Assembly: GCA_029339505.1 (NCBI GenBank)
Contig: JAQISU010000155.1
Span: 19,102,001 to 19,166,000 of the forward strand
DNA: 64,000 nucleotides
Direction of reading: 5' to 3'
Origin: Unio delphinus
Taxonomy: Eukaryota > Mollusca > Bivalvia > Unionida > Unionidae
This document shows, one piece after another, positions 40,940 to 48,821 of the stretch. The notes under the pieces were generated by a model. The model was not told the DNA's origin and made no database searches. It saw only the letters and a list, made by a program, of their open reading frames with translations. Each line of letters begins with the position of its first letter. Within the stretch, counting starts at the first letter, position 1. The position numbers were made by a program, and so were the translations under genes.

Positions 40940-41341
40940 TCAAAATTGTTCATTTTCTTGAATTAACGCTCGTAGGTTTCTAACTTTAGAATTAACCTCC
41001 TTTTTCAATTCGTATTCGTACCCCAATTCTTTTCGTATTCGTTCTACGATGGTATACAACGGAGCGAACACACTTACGTCACTGGAAAATGCGAGAGAGT
41101 CCTTAATAGAATTCTGAATTCTTTTGATGAGCGCATACTTCTTTGGTAGCATATACTTGTTAGTGCTAACTCCGTATTCTATGTCCTGAAAATCAGACAT
41201 GATTTGATCAGGATTTAACCCATCTGATAGTTCAATATCCCAACCTTTCAATTTTGAAATCTCGGATATGATGCTATTCATGTTTTCAGAATTCATTATT
41301 CTATAATAATGATATATTTCTAAATGAAAAATATGACGCAT
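40940..41341 (-). CDS. Small protein of unknown function
   Basis: 133 codons from the ATG at 41341, whose ATG overlaps the TAA of the upstream HNH gene (TAATG). A shorter form starts at 41296 (MNSENMNSIISEISKLKGWD). Predominantly helical and charged, with LPKKYALIKRIQNSI and a Lys/Glu-rich end. No domain recognised. Confidence 0.5.
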   Translation of the reverse strand: MRHIFHLEIYHYYRIMNSENMNSIISEISKLKGWDIELSDGLNPDQIMSDFQDIEYGVSTNKYMLPKKYALIKRIQNSIKDSLAFSSDVSVFAPLYTIVERIRKELGYEYELKKEVNSKVRNLRALIQENEQF

Positions 41342-41832
41342 TAGACATAACTAAATTGAATTTTTTGTCCCGTCCTTTTTGAAATAGCCGATCGATAAAT
41401 CCCCTCTGCAACTTTTCGTACTGAGGATCCACAAATATTGAAATACTTGCCGGCTTCATATATTGATTGAAATATTTTTTCTTCGTTAGTTATTGTATTC
41501 AAAGATTTTACGGGTTTCGCTTTTTTTGAACAAGTGCCAGTCCTTCCTCGTTTGGAATTCTCACTCTGTGTGATAGCTTGCAGATTTGATAAAGAATTGT
41601 TCTTTCGATTAGAATCCTTGTGATCGATAACAAGACCATCCTCGATCAATCCATTAAAACATTCAAATATGAAACGATGATTGTGATATTTCTTCTTTCC
41701 AGCGCTAAACATCAAATACCCTTGATTAGTCACAAAACCGACCGTTTTCTTCAAAATGCAGTGTCTGACAGTACCATCACTGGATGCTTCATAATTTAAA
41801 ATCAAGGGATGCTGTCTGAATTCTTGGTTCAT
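41341..41832 (-). CDS. Freestanding HNH homing endonuclease with NUMOD1-like tail
   Basis: 163 codons, ATG at 41832. The HNH core is YHNHRFIFECFNG...VIDHKDSNRKNNSLSNLQAI; the H of VIDHKD and the NNSLSNL Asn/Leu pattern are the metal-binding beta-beta-alpha motif of HNH homing nucleases. The C-terminal IFQSIYEAGKYFNICGSSVR is like a NUMOD1 DNA-binding helix. Such enzymes are selfish genes of phages, large DNA viruses and organelles. It shares a TAATG overlap with the next gene. It may be a parasite of the element or have been recruited. Confidence 0.85.
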   Translation of the reverse strand: MNQEFRQHPLILNYEASSDGTVRHCILKKTVGFVTNQGYLMFSAGKKKYHNHRFIFECFNGLIEDGLVIDHKDSNRKNNSLSNLQAITQSENSKRGRTGTCSKKAKPVKSLNTITNEEKIFQSIYEAGKYFNICGSSVRKVAEGIYRSAISKRTGQKIQFSYV

Positions 41833-41846
41833 TCGTATACATAATA

Positions 41847-42227
41847 CTATTGTTTGTCTAATTCATTGTTTGGTTTAATGATGAATCTTTCGATGTAGTC
41901 TTGAGGGGTTCTTATGATTTTGTCAGTGACAGTGTCAGTGTCAGGGACTTTTTCAGGGTCAAAATTTCTGATTGATTGTCCATTTTTTATTCTTTTATCA
42001 TAATAACGCTTCAATTCCCTGTATCGCTTACCACCGCAATTCAAACACAACCGTGATTTCCCCCTAACCCCAACCCCACATCGTATGCACGGTAACGGAC
42101 CAAGGCTTCCACGACGAAAGCTTTGCATATGATACCCACAGAACTCATTTCTGCATGATTTGTTACACGGGATTACTGATCCAATCATAAGCCACTTGCA
42201 GTGATTCATTATATAAAAATCTTTCAT
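41847..42227 (-). CDS. Cys-rich putative zinc-binding protein
   Basis: 126 codons from ATG 42227 (a second ATG at 42209, MNHCKWLM, is an alternative start). Cys/His residues are arranged as HC..., C...C....C..H (IPCNKSCRNEFCGYH), then CIRCG and CLNCGG, suggesting two zinc ribbons or knuckles. The remainder is basic (KRYRELKRYYDKR). No family recognised. It is divergent from the polymerase gene, whose ATG is only 24 bp away, so the two probably share a promoter. Confidence 0.6.
   Translation of the reverse strand: MKDFYIMNHCKWLMIGSVIPCNKSCRNEFCGYHMQSFRRGSLGPLPCIRCGVGVRGKSRLCLNCGGKRYRELKRYYDKRIKNGQSIRNFDPEKVPDTDTVTDKIIRTPQDYIERFIIKPNNELDKQ
42210..42219 (+). promoter_or_regulatory. TATA-like box upstream of the polymerase
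   Basis: TATATAAAAA lies about 33 bp before the polymerase ATG (42252). It overlaps the start of the divergent Cys-rich gene if that begins at 42227, which favours the shorter start at 42209 or a leaderless arrangement. Confidence 0.35.
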
Positions 42228-42251
42228 TTAAATGCTTGTTTTAATTATAGC

Positions 42252-45200
42252 ATGAAGGAATTAGGGAGAACGCCTTCGAAAAATGCTGATAAGGAGTTTA
42301 AGAGATTATTAAAAATCAATCCTAGATTTAATCTCGATAAACCCAAAAAACGTAACAAACGTCCAATAGACGGAAACATGAAAGAGTTTAAGAGATTATT
42401 AAAAATCAATCCTAGATTTAATCTCGATAGACCCAAAAAACGTAACAAACGTCCAATAGACGGAAACATGAAAGAGTTTAAGAGATTATTAAAAATCAAT
42501 CCTAGATTTAATCTCGATAGACCAAAAAAAACCAAAAAACGTCCAATAGACGGAAACATGAAAGAGTTTAAGAGATTATTAAAAATCAATCCTAGATTTA
42601 ATCTCGATAGACCCAAAAAACGTAACAAAATCAATCCTAGATTTAATCTCGATAAACCCAAAAAACGTCCAATAGACGGAAACATGAAAGAGTTTAAGAG
42701 ATTATTGAAAATCAATCCTAGATTTAATCTCGATAAACCCAAAATCCTTCGGATTTCAAAAACATCCAAGAGAGATTACCCCTGGAAAGATGCTCAATTC
42801 AATCTCGATATAGCTTCTAATACACCAAAGAATACAATTCTTGATAAAGCCATGATTAGTAAAATCAGAGACTGTTTTAATGAATTTAAGCGTGATGGAG
42901 CATCTTATTGTTGGTCAACATTTCGAATTGATGGTGTTGTTGATGCTACCATGAATGATGAAAAAGCAGCAGTGATAATTTCACGTGTTGGGGAAAAACG
43001 GCATTTTTTCCGAATCAAATTCATTATCGAAGTCGATGGCAAATGGATTATTAAGGATAAATTTGAACCAATCCTCAAGAATAAAAAAGCTGTCATTGTG
43101 AGTAGAGATTCCAAACCAGGGATTCTAACCGGCATTGATAAACCATACTACGAAAGATCTTATCCCGTAACAGCAATGGTTTATGGGATATATCCGTTAA
43201 ATGATAAACCCGATATCGCAAAACTAGCTCCTATGAAATATTCGTCAGGGCTTAATTGTGTAGCAGAACGAATAATAGAACACTTCACAAATGCATCCCG
43301 AGGAAATAAACTAACTGATCTGCGACGTAGGAAAATAACCGAGTGGGAACTGACAGTGAAACAGCATGGTGCAAAGATTTCTGATATAGCTAAATTAGAA
43401 ACATCATTACGATTCCCAATAACCGTTATGACGATAACCGGAGAGGTTTTATACGAACCGAAATATAACAAAAATGGAGCCCCAATACAGATTATTGATC
43501 ATAACAAACACGCGTGGACACCTGCGGTAACAATATTTCCACGAGAACGAACCGTGAAATATATCCCTAAGGAGTTCGTCGGGGATGTTTTCTATGAAGA
43601 GAAATTATTCGATGCTATTCATATGTTGTGTAAAGATGATCCTGTGTCAGTGTGGTTACTTAGAAGTGATGAAGAATTCGATCAATTTGTAAAACCAAAT
43701 GGTGAATTATATCGCATTGAAGAATTAGATAACAGAATGAGAAAAATCGCTAGTGATTTTTCACCGCAGAATTCCCATGAAAAACTACTCACGGATAGTT
43801 TTACTATTCCATCAGTGGTAGCTCACTTCGCAAGAGAAAAAAACTCATGGCGTCCAACACGAAGTGATTTTCTCGAGGTTGTTAAATTGAGTTGCGTCGA
43901 ATTCGGTCATGGAGGACTGTGGAATACGAAATACTCACGTGATGGTATGATTTCAATTGATATAGCCGCGTGTTATCCCGGAAGTTTTCTCGGGTATGGG
44001 GAATGCGCTGAGTACTTCAAACGATTTGGACACCCCACGCATGAAATGACTCGTGTTGCGATTAATGGACCATTGCCTGATTTTGATTTAACCGGATTCG
44101 CTCGTGTGATATCATTTGAATTAGCTACAGGGTTACATCCGTGTAGTTATGTTTGGCTCAGTAGACACCTATCTGAAAAACACTGGATGCCAATAGTGCT
44201 ATTGAGATATATGATTGATTGTGGTATGCTAATATCGTTGATTGTTTCCGAGGCTATTATATGCTATCGAGCTCAGAAAGAAGTTTGGCTACCACAACCC
44301 AATCTAGATAGAATAATCAACGAACTACGAAAACAGTTTCCAGATTTCAGTGAAGAAGAAATAATAAATTGGTCTAAGAAGTTATTTGAAATTAAAAAAG
44401 AACAAGCAAAAGATCTCGGAAGAAGAATAATCGGTAAATTTACCCAGGGTGGACGATACGATAACGCAAAATACTCTTCGCGGTTGATCATAGATGTCGC
44501 TGAATACGATTTTATTGTAGCGGATTTAATGAAACAGGGAAAACTTGTATCCCGTAAGGATGCTTTTCTATCCAATGGTGAGAAATTAGGTACGGTTGTT
44601 ACCTACTGTGATGGATATAATTCCCAGTACACACACTTAAGAAGTTCAATGTTAGCCTATGCTTCTATTAATCTATTTTCGATGATAAATAGATTTCCTA
44701 ATACCGCGGTTAGAGTGGCCACTGATTCGATGTATATACACAATAAGTTCAAATCAGCTGTAGCTAAATTCACAGATCCCGAAGAAAATTGGGGGCGTTG
44801 GCGATTTAAAAAGGAGATGCTACATGAGTATTGTGAATCCGCAGACGTTGCCATGGATGATAAATATATTTGTTGTAACCGTATTGAAATTCAATCAGAA
44901 TTTTCTAATGCACCACCGGTATCTGATCCAATCTGTAGATACAAGACAGTTTATTTAAACGGTTGTGGTGGGTCAGGAAAGACAACTCGTGCAATTGAAT
45001 TATATCGTGGTGGTGGAAATACTTGTATTTCTACTAACATGATTGTGCTAACACCGACTCATAGACTCGCCAGAGAGATGATACAGCGAGGGGTAAATGC
45101 TTGCACTTATCACAGCTTCTTTCGATGGAAAGGTGACAAATGGACTCCTGATCGAATGGGTGATAAATTCATTCCTGAAATCATAATCTGGGATGAAATA

Positions 45201-46211
45201 TGCACAGTGTCATTAGATGTATTAAAAACATTTCTTGAGTGGTTGTTAACCAAAAACACAAAAGTCGTCATGTGCGGGGATCAAGGCCAACCACCACCAT
45301 TTGTCGGTGCATCTCCACATGAATGGCTAAAGGGTTTTGTAGACTACTATGAAGAAATCACCACTGATTATAGATCACTTGATGAACGATTACGCGAGTT
45401 CAAAGCGCTAATTAGATTACAACCGGATAGAATCCAATGCGAAATAGCGCGTGAAGTGATTTCAGAAACCCCAATGAATGATTTCTGGGAAGCGTGGAGA
45501 CCAAACGATTTGATCATTGCAAGTAGAAAAATAGTCAGGGATACACTTCAGATGAAGTTATTTGAATTGCATAAAGAAAAATTTGCAACGCTTCCAGTAC
45601 CCCTTTGTTATAGGCCATCGGATACACGAAAACAGAATATTGAAGTTGATATTCCAGGACAGAATGAAAAACAAATTCTGGTATTAAATGATATTGTGCT
45701 GGTTGATATCAATGTCGTTGAAGATGCATTGCGTGCTAATAAATCCCCGTGGACGCTAGGATACGCAGCAACAATACACTCTTCACAGGGATTGACTATA
45801 TCGGATACAATTGTTTGGATGGTAGATAATCGCATCGAATGGTCAAATTTAGTCTATCTCGCAGTATCCAGAGTACGAAACATAAATCAACTTCGAAGAG
45901 TTGTTTTCGATGATAATGACACAACAATAAGTGATATTGATGTTAGCATCATTAATAAAAAACTCTCCGGTTACAAACAACAGGACAAAAAAAAACAACG
46001 AGAATTTGATATTGATGCTAAATTAATAATCACTTTGAAGAAACAACAGAATAATCACTGCGCGAGTTGCAATTGTATAATGCGTTGGCAGTATTCGGAT
46101 AAGGATCCTCGCCAATTCACCGTAGACAGAAAAAATAACAATCTCGGTCATGTCAGAAATAATGTGATGTTGACTTGTCTTGAGTGCAATAGACGCAACG
46201 GTGCTAGTTAA
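42252..46211 (+). CDS. polB: Family B DNA polymerase fused to SF1 helicase and HNH-type domain
   Basis: 1319 residues from ATG 42252. Residues about 15-165 are six copies (one partial) of a basic 30-residue repeat. A conserved N-terminal region includes GLNCVAERIIEHFTNASRG. The polymerase palm shows motif A (SIDIAACYP, Asp about 570) and motif C (VRVATDSMYI, about 824), with RRIIGKFTQGG as a possible motif B; I could not identify a clear exonuclease DxE. An SF1 helicase follows: Walker A GCGGSGKTT (about 904), WDE (980), GDQGQPP (1009), IHSSQG (1176) and YLAVSRVR. The C-terminus (about 1268-1316) has CASC, FTVDRKNN..GHVRNN and CLECN, an HNH/endonuclease VII-like Cys-His domain. Frame is intact. 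It overlaps the integrase tail-to-tail by 8 bp. Confidence 0.93.
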   Translation: MKELGRTPSKNADKEFKRLLKINPRFNLDKPKKRNKRPIDGNMKEFKRLLKINPRFNLDRPKKRNKRPIDGNMKEFKRLLKINPRFNLDRPKKTKKRPIDGNMKEFKRLLKINPRFNLDRPKKRNKINPRFNLDKPKKRPIDGNMKEFKRLLKINPRFNLDKPKILRISKTSKRDYPWKDAQFNLDIASNTPKNTILDKAMISKIRDCFNEFKRDGASYCWSTFRIDGVVDATMNDEKAAVIISRVGEKRHFFRIKFIIEVDGKWIIKDKFEPILKNKKAVIVSRDSKPGILTGIDKPYYERSYPVTAMVYGIYPLNDKPDIAKLAPMKYSSGLNCVAERIIEHFTNASRGNKLTDLRRRKITEWELTVKQHGAKISDIAKLETSLRFPITVMTITGEVLYEPKYNKNGAPIQIIDHNKHAWTPAVTIFPRERTVKYIPKEFVGDVFYEEKLFDAIHMLCKDDPVSVWLLRSDEEFDQFVKPNGELYRIEELDNRMRKIASDFSPQNSHEKLLTDSFTIPSVVAHFAREKNSWRPTRSDFLEVVKLSCVEFGHGGLWNTKYSRDGMISIDIAACYPGSFLGYGECAEYFKRFGHPTHEMTRVAINGPLPDFDLTGFARVISFELATGLHPCSYVWLSRHLSEKHWMPIVLLRYMIDCGMLISLIVSEAIICYRAQKEVWLPQPNLDRIINELRKQFPDFSEEEIINWSKKLFEIKKEQAKDLGRRIIGKFTQGGRYDNAKYSSRLIIDVAEYDFIVADLMKQGKLVSRKDAFLSNGEKLGTVVTYCDGYNSQYTHLRSSMLAYASINLFSMINRFPNTAVRVATDSMYIHNKFKSAVAKFTDPEENWGRWRFKKEMLHEYCESADVAMDDKYICCNRIEIQSEFSNAPPVSDPICRYKTVYLNGCGGSGKTTRAIELYRGGGNTCISTNMIVLTPTHRLAREMIQRGVNACTYHSFFRWKGDKWTPDRMGDKFIPEIIIWDEICTVSLDVLKTFLEWLLTKNTKVVMCGDQGQPPPFVGASPHEWLKGFVDYYEEITTDYRSLDERLREFKALIRLQPDRIQCEIAREVISETPMNDFWEAWRPNDLIIASRKIVRDTLQMKLFELHKEKFATLPVPLCYRPSDTRKQNIEVDIPGQNEKQILVLNDIVLVDINVVEDALRANKSPWTLGYAATIHSSQGLTISDTIVWMVDNRIEWSNLVYLAVSRVRNINQLRRVVFDDNDTTISDIDVSIINKKLSGYKQQDKKKQREFDIDAKLIITLKKQQNNHCASCNCIMRWQYSDKDPRQFTVDRKNNNLGHVRNNVMLTCLECNRRNGAS
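42294..42745 (+). repeat. 90-bp in-frame tandem repeat in polB
   Basis: Units of exactly 90 bp begin at 42294, 42384, 42474 and 42564; a shortened unit begins near 42630 and a last unit at 42687. They differ by only a few bases (for example GATAAA/GATAGA). Each encodes EFKRLLKINPRFNLD followed by a Lys/Arg-rich run and PIDGNMK. A degraded trace (AQFNLDIAS) follows, so the array has probably grown and decayed. Confidence 0.93.
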
Positions 46212-47166
46212 GACCATGCGGTGGCAATTGAGTATCCTCGGGAATCACTTGTAGTTGTTGTCGAGTAAAACCCCGCTGAGGGGCAGTTGAATCCAGTTTA
46301 TAGACTGGAGGTCTACCAGTTGATCGTGTTATACTAGATATCTTATGCGTAGTGACGCTCCAAATAGGATCAGTAGCCCTTTTTCTACCCCCTTCAAGCT
46401 CTCCTGGTTCGTATAAGTACCTCACAATGACATTACTACCAAGAATTGGTTGGGAAACGCTAGCATTTCTAGGGAAATCTTTTTGTGGTTGTACGGGTAT
46501 TGACTTCTTTTTAATCGCGTTGATAGGTTTCATGTTGATTGTTCTAGTAATCTCGTTATTCAGTGCAGTAATCACAGATGGTAATCTTTTAACCCATTCA
46601 CTGGATCGCTTTTCTTGAATGAATTCTTTTGCGTATTGATATCCAAATAACCGCTCAGCAATCGTCCGATTAAATCATTCTACAATGGCCTGATCGCGAT
46701 GTAGCGCAGTATGCCCTCGTCGTATGGTGACATTATGATGTTTCATTGTAGATAACACTGCACCCTGAAATTCCTTGCCAGGATCAACTTGTAACAGATT
46801 TGGCCAGTGCAGAGGACCTCGTCGATAAATCCTTTCAAATGCAGAAGCGACTTCAGTGGCCGATTTTGTTTTCAGCGGTTCTGCTTCTTTGTATCGACTG
46901 GCAACATCAACTACGGTTAACGCATATTTGTAACCACGATCATGTGGCAGAAATAATAGATCAGCCTGATGAACTTCATTAGGAGCGGTCACATCAAAAT
47001 GCGAGAATTGAATTTGTTTAGGCGGTGGTAGATAAATTTGCCATAGTGCCTGTTTGGATAACCAATTAGCCGCAGTGGTTTTTTTCACTTTTGCAGCACT
47101 AGCGAGTTTATTGATTGCAGCGTTACCCCTCCAGTATCCCCTCGGAGAATAATAAATTGATTCCAT
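46204..47166 (-). pseudogene. RVE-type integrase interrupted by one stop codon
   Basis: ATG at 47166 (MESIYYSPRGYW), a few bases after the end of the PLA2-like frame. The core carries the integrase D,D-35-E triad: first Asp in EVHQADLLFLP, second in LQVDPGKEF, and Glu in the IVE just before a TGA at 46677-46675. After the TGA the same frame stays open to 46204 with the expected continuation (FNRTIAERLFG) and a C-terminal basic/SH3-like domain (QPILGSNVIVRYLYEPGELE). So a single nonsense change breaks an otherwise intact gene of about 320 codons; all other positions look functional. Readthrough is possible but unsupported. Integrase would mediate insertion of the element through its termini. 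Confidence 0.9.
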
Positions 47167-47170
47167 ATTA

Positions 47171-47532
47171 TTAATTACCGGCACCTAACATCAATTTACT
47201 TTTCATAGCCGATTTTATTAAAAATGAAGCCAATTTTTCTTTGAAGGATTTATCAGGAATAGCATTTAACGCATGAATTAATTTCACATCTGCTAGATGC
47301 CTGTGTTGCAGATTGCTGCTTTTATAAGCAACATCATGAAGGTGACAGGCCTTATCAATGGCGTTTATTGGTTCTTCACCGGGGTTGGGTTGATTTTGAC
47401 TATTGAGTCTGATATCAAGTCTGGTTCCCGGTCCACAGTAGCTATATCCTGGGAGGTGCTTTTCTCCGGGGTACTTTGCCCATGGGGTTCCAGGGAGTTT
47501 TGCTAATTTGGCTGCGATATCACCTCCTCGTT
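47171..47532 (-). pseudogene. Phospholipase A2-like reading frame without own start
   Basis: About 120 codons are open from the A-run at 47531-47539 down to a TAA at 47173-47171. The frame contains LPGYSYCGPGTRLD (calcium-loop-like GPGT) and IDKACHLHDVAY (the catalytic His-Asp pair with flanking Cys and Tyr), as in the PLA2 domains of parvovirus capsid proteins and some Polinton proteins. There is no upstream ATG in this frame; it lies in the -1 frame relative to the zinc ribbon gene. Either a 1-base loss in the A-run broke a zinc ribbon-PLA2 fusion, or the fusion is made by ribosomal frameshifting. In virions such a domain acts on membranes during entry. Confidence 0.65.
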
Positions 47533-47688
47533 TTTTTTTAAATCAGATTTCATAGACACAAATCTAAATTTCTTTGTACCACATTGCACGCATTTACCAG
47601 AAAGCGCTGATCGGTTATTTTTAGTTGTAATCGTCGTCACATCATCTGTGCCAGTACGCGTTTTACACTTCACACAATATAGATCCAT
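47503..47688 (-). CDS. DUF5679-like zinc ribbon protein
   Basis: 61 codons, ATG at 47688. Two CxxC pairs (YCVKCK near the start and CVQCG about 30 residues later) around a TTKNNRSALSGKC loop match the DUF5679 zinc ribbon found in Polintons and large DNA viruses. The frame ends shortly after the A9 run at a TAG (47505-47503). ATG is 5 bp from the divergent ATPase ATG, implying a shared promoter. Confidence 0.75.
   Translation of the reverse strand: MDLYCVKCKTRTGTDDVTTITTKNNRSALSGKCVQCGTKKFRFVSMKSDLKKNEEVISQPN
47530..47536 (-). promoter_or_regulatory. Slippery heptamer A AAA AAC
   Basis: On the minus strand the zinc ribbon frame reads A AAA AAC at 47536-47530, a classical -1 ribosomal slippery sequence in the correct phase. 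A -1 slip would enter exactly the PLA2-like frame. Two bases downstream, GGAGGTG (47527-47521) is complementary to CACCTCC at 47458-47452, which could form a long-range stem; the spacing is shorter than usual. It could equally be a homopolymer deletion. Confidence 0.4.
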
Positions 47689-47693
47689 AATTT

Positions 47694-48365
47694 ATGTATA
47701 GAAATATGGATATAATTGATTTTTCAGCGACGAAAACAAGAGAACCAATTAAGCATCATGCAGCGCTACCAAACTCTATCCGGATGATTATAATCGGGCC
47801 ATCTGGATCCGGTAAAACGCAATTGTTGCTCAATTTAATAATGAGATGGATGAAGTGGGATAAGTTGTATTTAATTGCCCCTAGCGTAGATGATCAACGA
47901 TGTTATGAAGTGCTAAAAGATTTTAACGAGAATGCATCAGAAATTAAAGGTGAGAACGCCATTGATTTTATAACCGATATCGATGAAGCACCGAGCATTG
48001 ATGATATTGATGGAGATATTAACAATTTAGTCGTATACGACGATATAATGTTGGATAAACAAAAGAATCCTGTTAGAATATTTTCCCGGGGGCGTCACAA
48101 AAACACTGACGTGATATATGTCACTCAACGCTACACTCAGGTTCCAAAAGTGATCAGAGATAACTGCAATTTATTGTCTGTATTCAACGGAGTTGATACT
48201 CATACGCTACGAAATATTTGGCAGACATGGTGTTCTGATATGGACTTCAATCAATTTAGAGATTTCTTTAGTCATGCTCAGTCGACTCCGCACGGATTCG
48301 CAACAATAAATTTACATGATCCTATCACACGATATCGTATCGGACTTGATCAAATATTCGGTTGA
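47694..48365 (+). CDS. FtsK/HerA-type genome packaging ATPase
   Basis: 223 residues, ATG at 47694 (a second ATG at 47706 is possible). Walker A is GPSGSGKT (about residues 34-41, preceded by MIIIG), Walker B is VVYDDIM (about 114-120), and a downstream Arg/His-rich SRGRHKNTDVIYVTQRYTQV segment includes the sensor/Gln motif. The size and motifs match the A32-like ATPases that package DNA into capsids of Polintons, adintoviruses and large DNA viruses. Its last codons (LDQIFG, stop) lie in the inner part of the right terminal repeat. Divergent from the zinc ribbon gene by 5 bp. Confidence 0.93.
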   Translation: MYRNMDIIDFSATKTREPIKHHAALPNSIRMIIIGPSGSGKTQLLLNLIMRWMKWDKLYLIAPSVDDQRCYEVLKDFNENASEIKGENAIDFITDIDEAPSIDDIDGDINNLVVYDDIMLDKQKNPVRIFSRGRHKNTDVIYVTQRYTQVPKVIRDNCNLLSVFNGVDTHTLRNIWQTWCSDMDFNQFRDFFSHAQSTPHGFATINLHDPITRYRIGLDQIFG

Positions 48366-48632
48366 AATCGTAAAAAAATTATTAACCCAGAACTGAAAAC
48401 TTTAGCAGCAGAGAGGGTGGATGACAACAAGTTGCGACCAAAATTAATTAAAAAATCGTTTTCATTTTTTTAGTTAAAATGATTTCATAGGGAGATTTCA
48501 ATCAATTTTTTTGTCTGAAAACGTTGTAGGGTTCGCCTTTTTTTGGTTAAAATAAGATTATAAGACGGCTCGTTTTAGGATTTCAATCAAATTTTGTCTA
48601 AAAACGTTGTAGGATTCACCCTCTCTGCTGCT
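48343..48632 (-). repeat. Polinton right terminal inverted repeat
   Basis: Core 48404-48632 is the inverse of 32851-33079 with four mismatches clustered mainly in one short patch. The inner extension 48343-48403 matches the left end less well and includes the ATPase 3' end and a shared CTGGGTTAATA word (read inward on the minus strand). Followed by TGTCC at 48633-48637. Confidence 0.92.
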
Positions 48633-48637
48633 TGTCC
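48633..48637 (+). repeat. Target-site duplication, right copy
   Basis: TGTCC directly after the right terminus, identical to 32846-32850. Confidence 0.75.
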
Positions 48638-48716
48638 AACTAACAAATGCACTCATCCAGATCTGCTATTGCATATTGCAGTTTGTTAAGAGTAAGTAGA
48701 ACAAACATAAATGCTG

Positions 48717-48821
48717 ATCTGCTGGCACATTATGTAACTCTGATCTGCTGGCACATTATGTGACTCTGATCTGCTGGCACATTATGTGACTCTGATCTGC
48801 TGGCACATTATGTAACTTCAG
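48717..48821 (+). repeat. 26-bp tandem repeat, 4 copies
   Basis: Four near-identical units TGATCTGCTGGCACATTATG plus T[AG]ACTC, located in host intron about 85 bp right of the Polinton. Confidence 0.9.

Larger units (their letters stand above)
32851..48632. mobile_element. Polinton/Maverick, 15,782 bp, near-complete
   Basis: Bounded by inverted termini that start AGCAGCAGAGAGGG and flanked by TGTCC on both sides. It carries the defining Polinton set: family B DNA polymerase, RVE-type integrase, packaging ATPase, adenain-like protease and double jelly-roll capsid protein, plus a penton-like protein, other virion-type proteins and nucleases. Nearly all genes are intact; the exceptions are one nonsense codon in the integrase and a -1 frame relation in the zinc ribbon/PLA2 gene. 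The two core termini differ at 4 of 229 positions. Together this suggests recent insertion. The gene set matches what have been called adintoviruses. Confidence 0.95.

Noticed and set aside
42201..42251. Upstream start of the polymerase at GTG 42201
   Set aside because: Non-ATG start would overlap the divergent gene; the first ATG at 42252 is preferred. The same reasoning moved the integrase start to 47166, the protease to 37162 and the 343-residue protein to 40714.
42245..42769. 174-codon minus-strand frame
   Set aside because: Shadow of the 90-bp in-frame repeat of the polymerase gene on the opposite strand.
46675..46677. TGA as selenocysteine or programmed readthrough
   Set aside because: No known integrase uses it and no supporting element was seen; a plain nonsense change is simpler.
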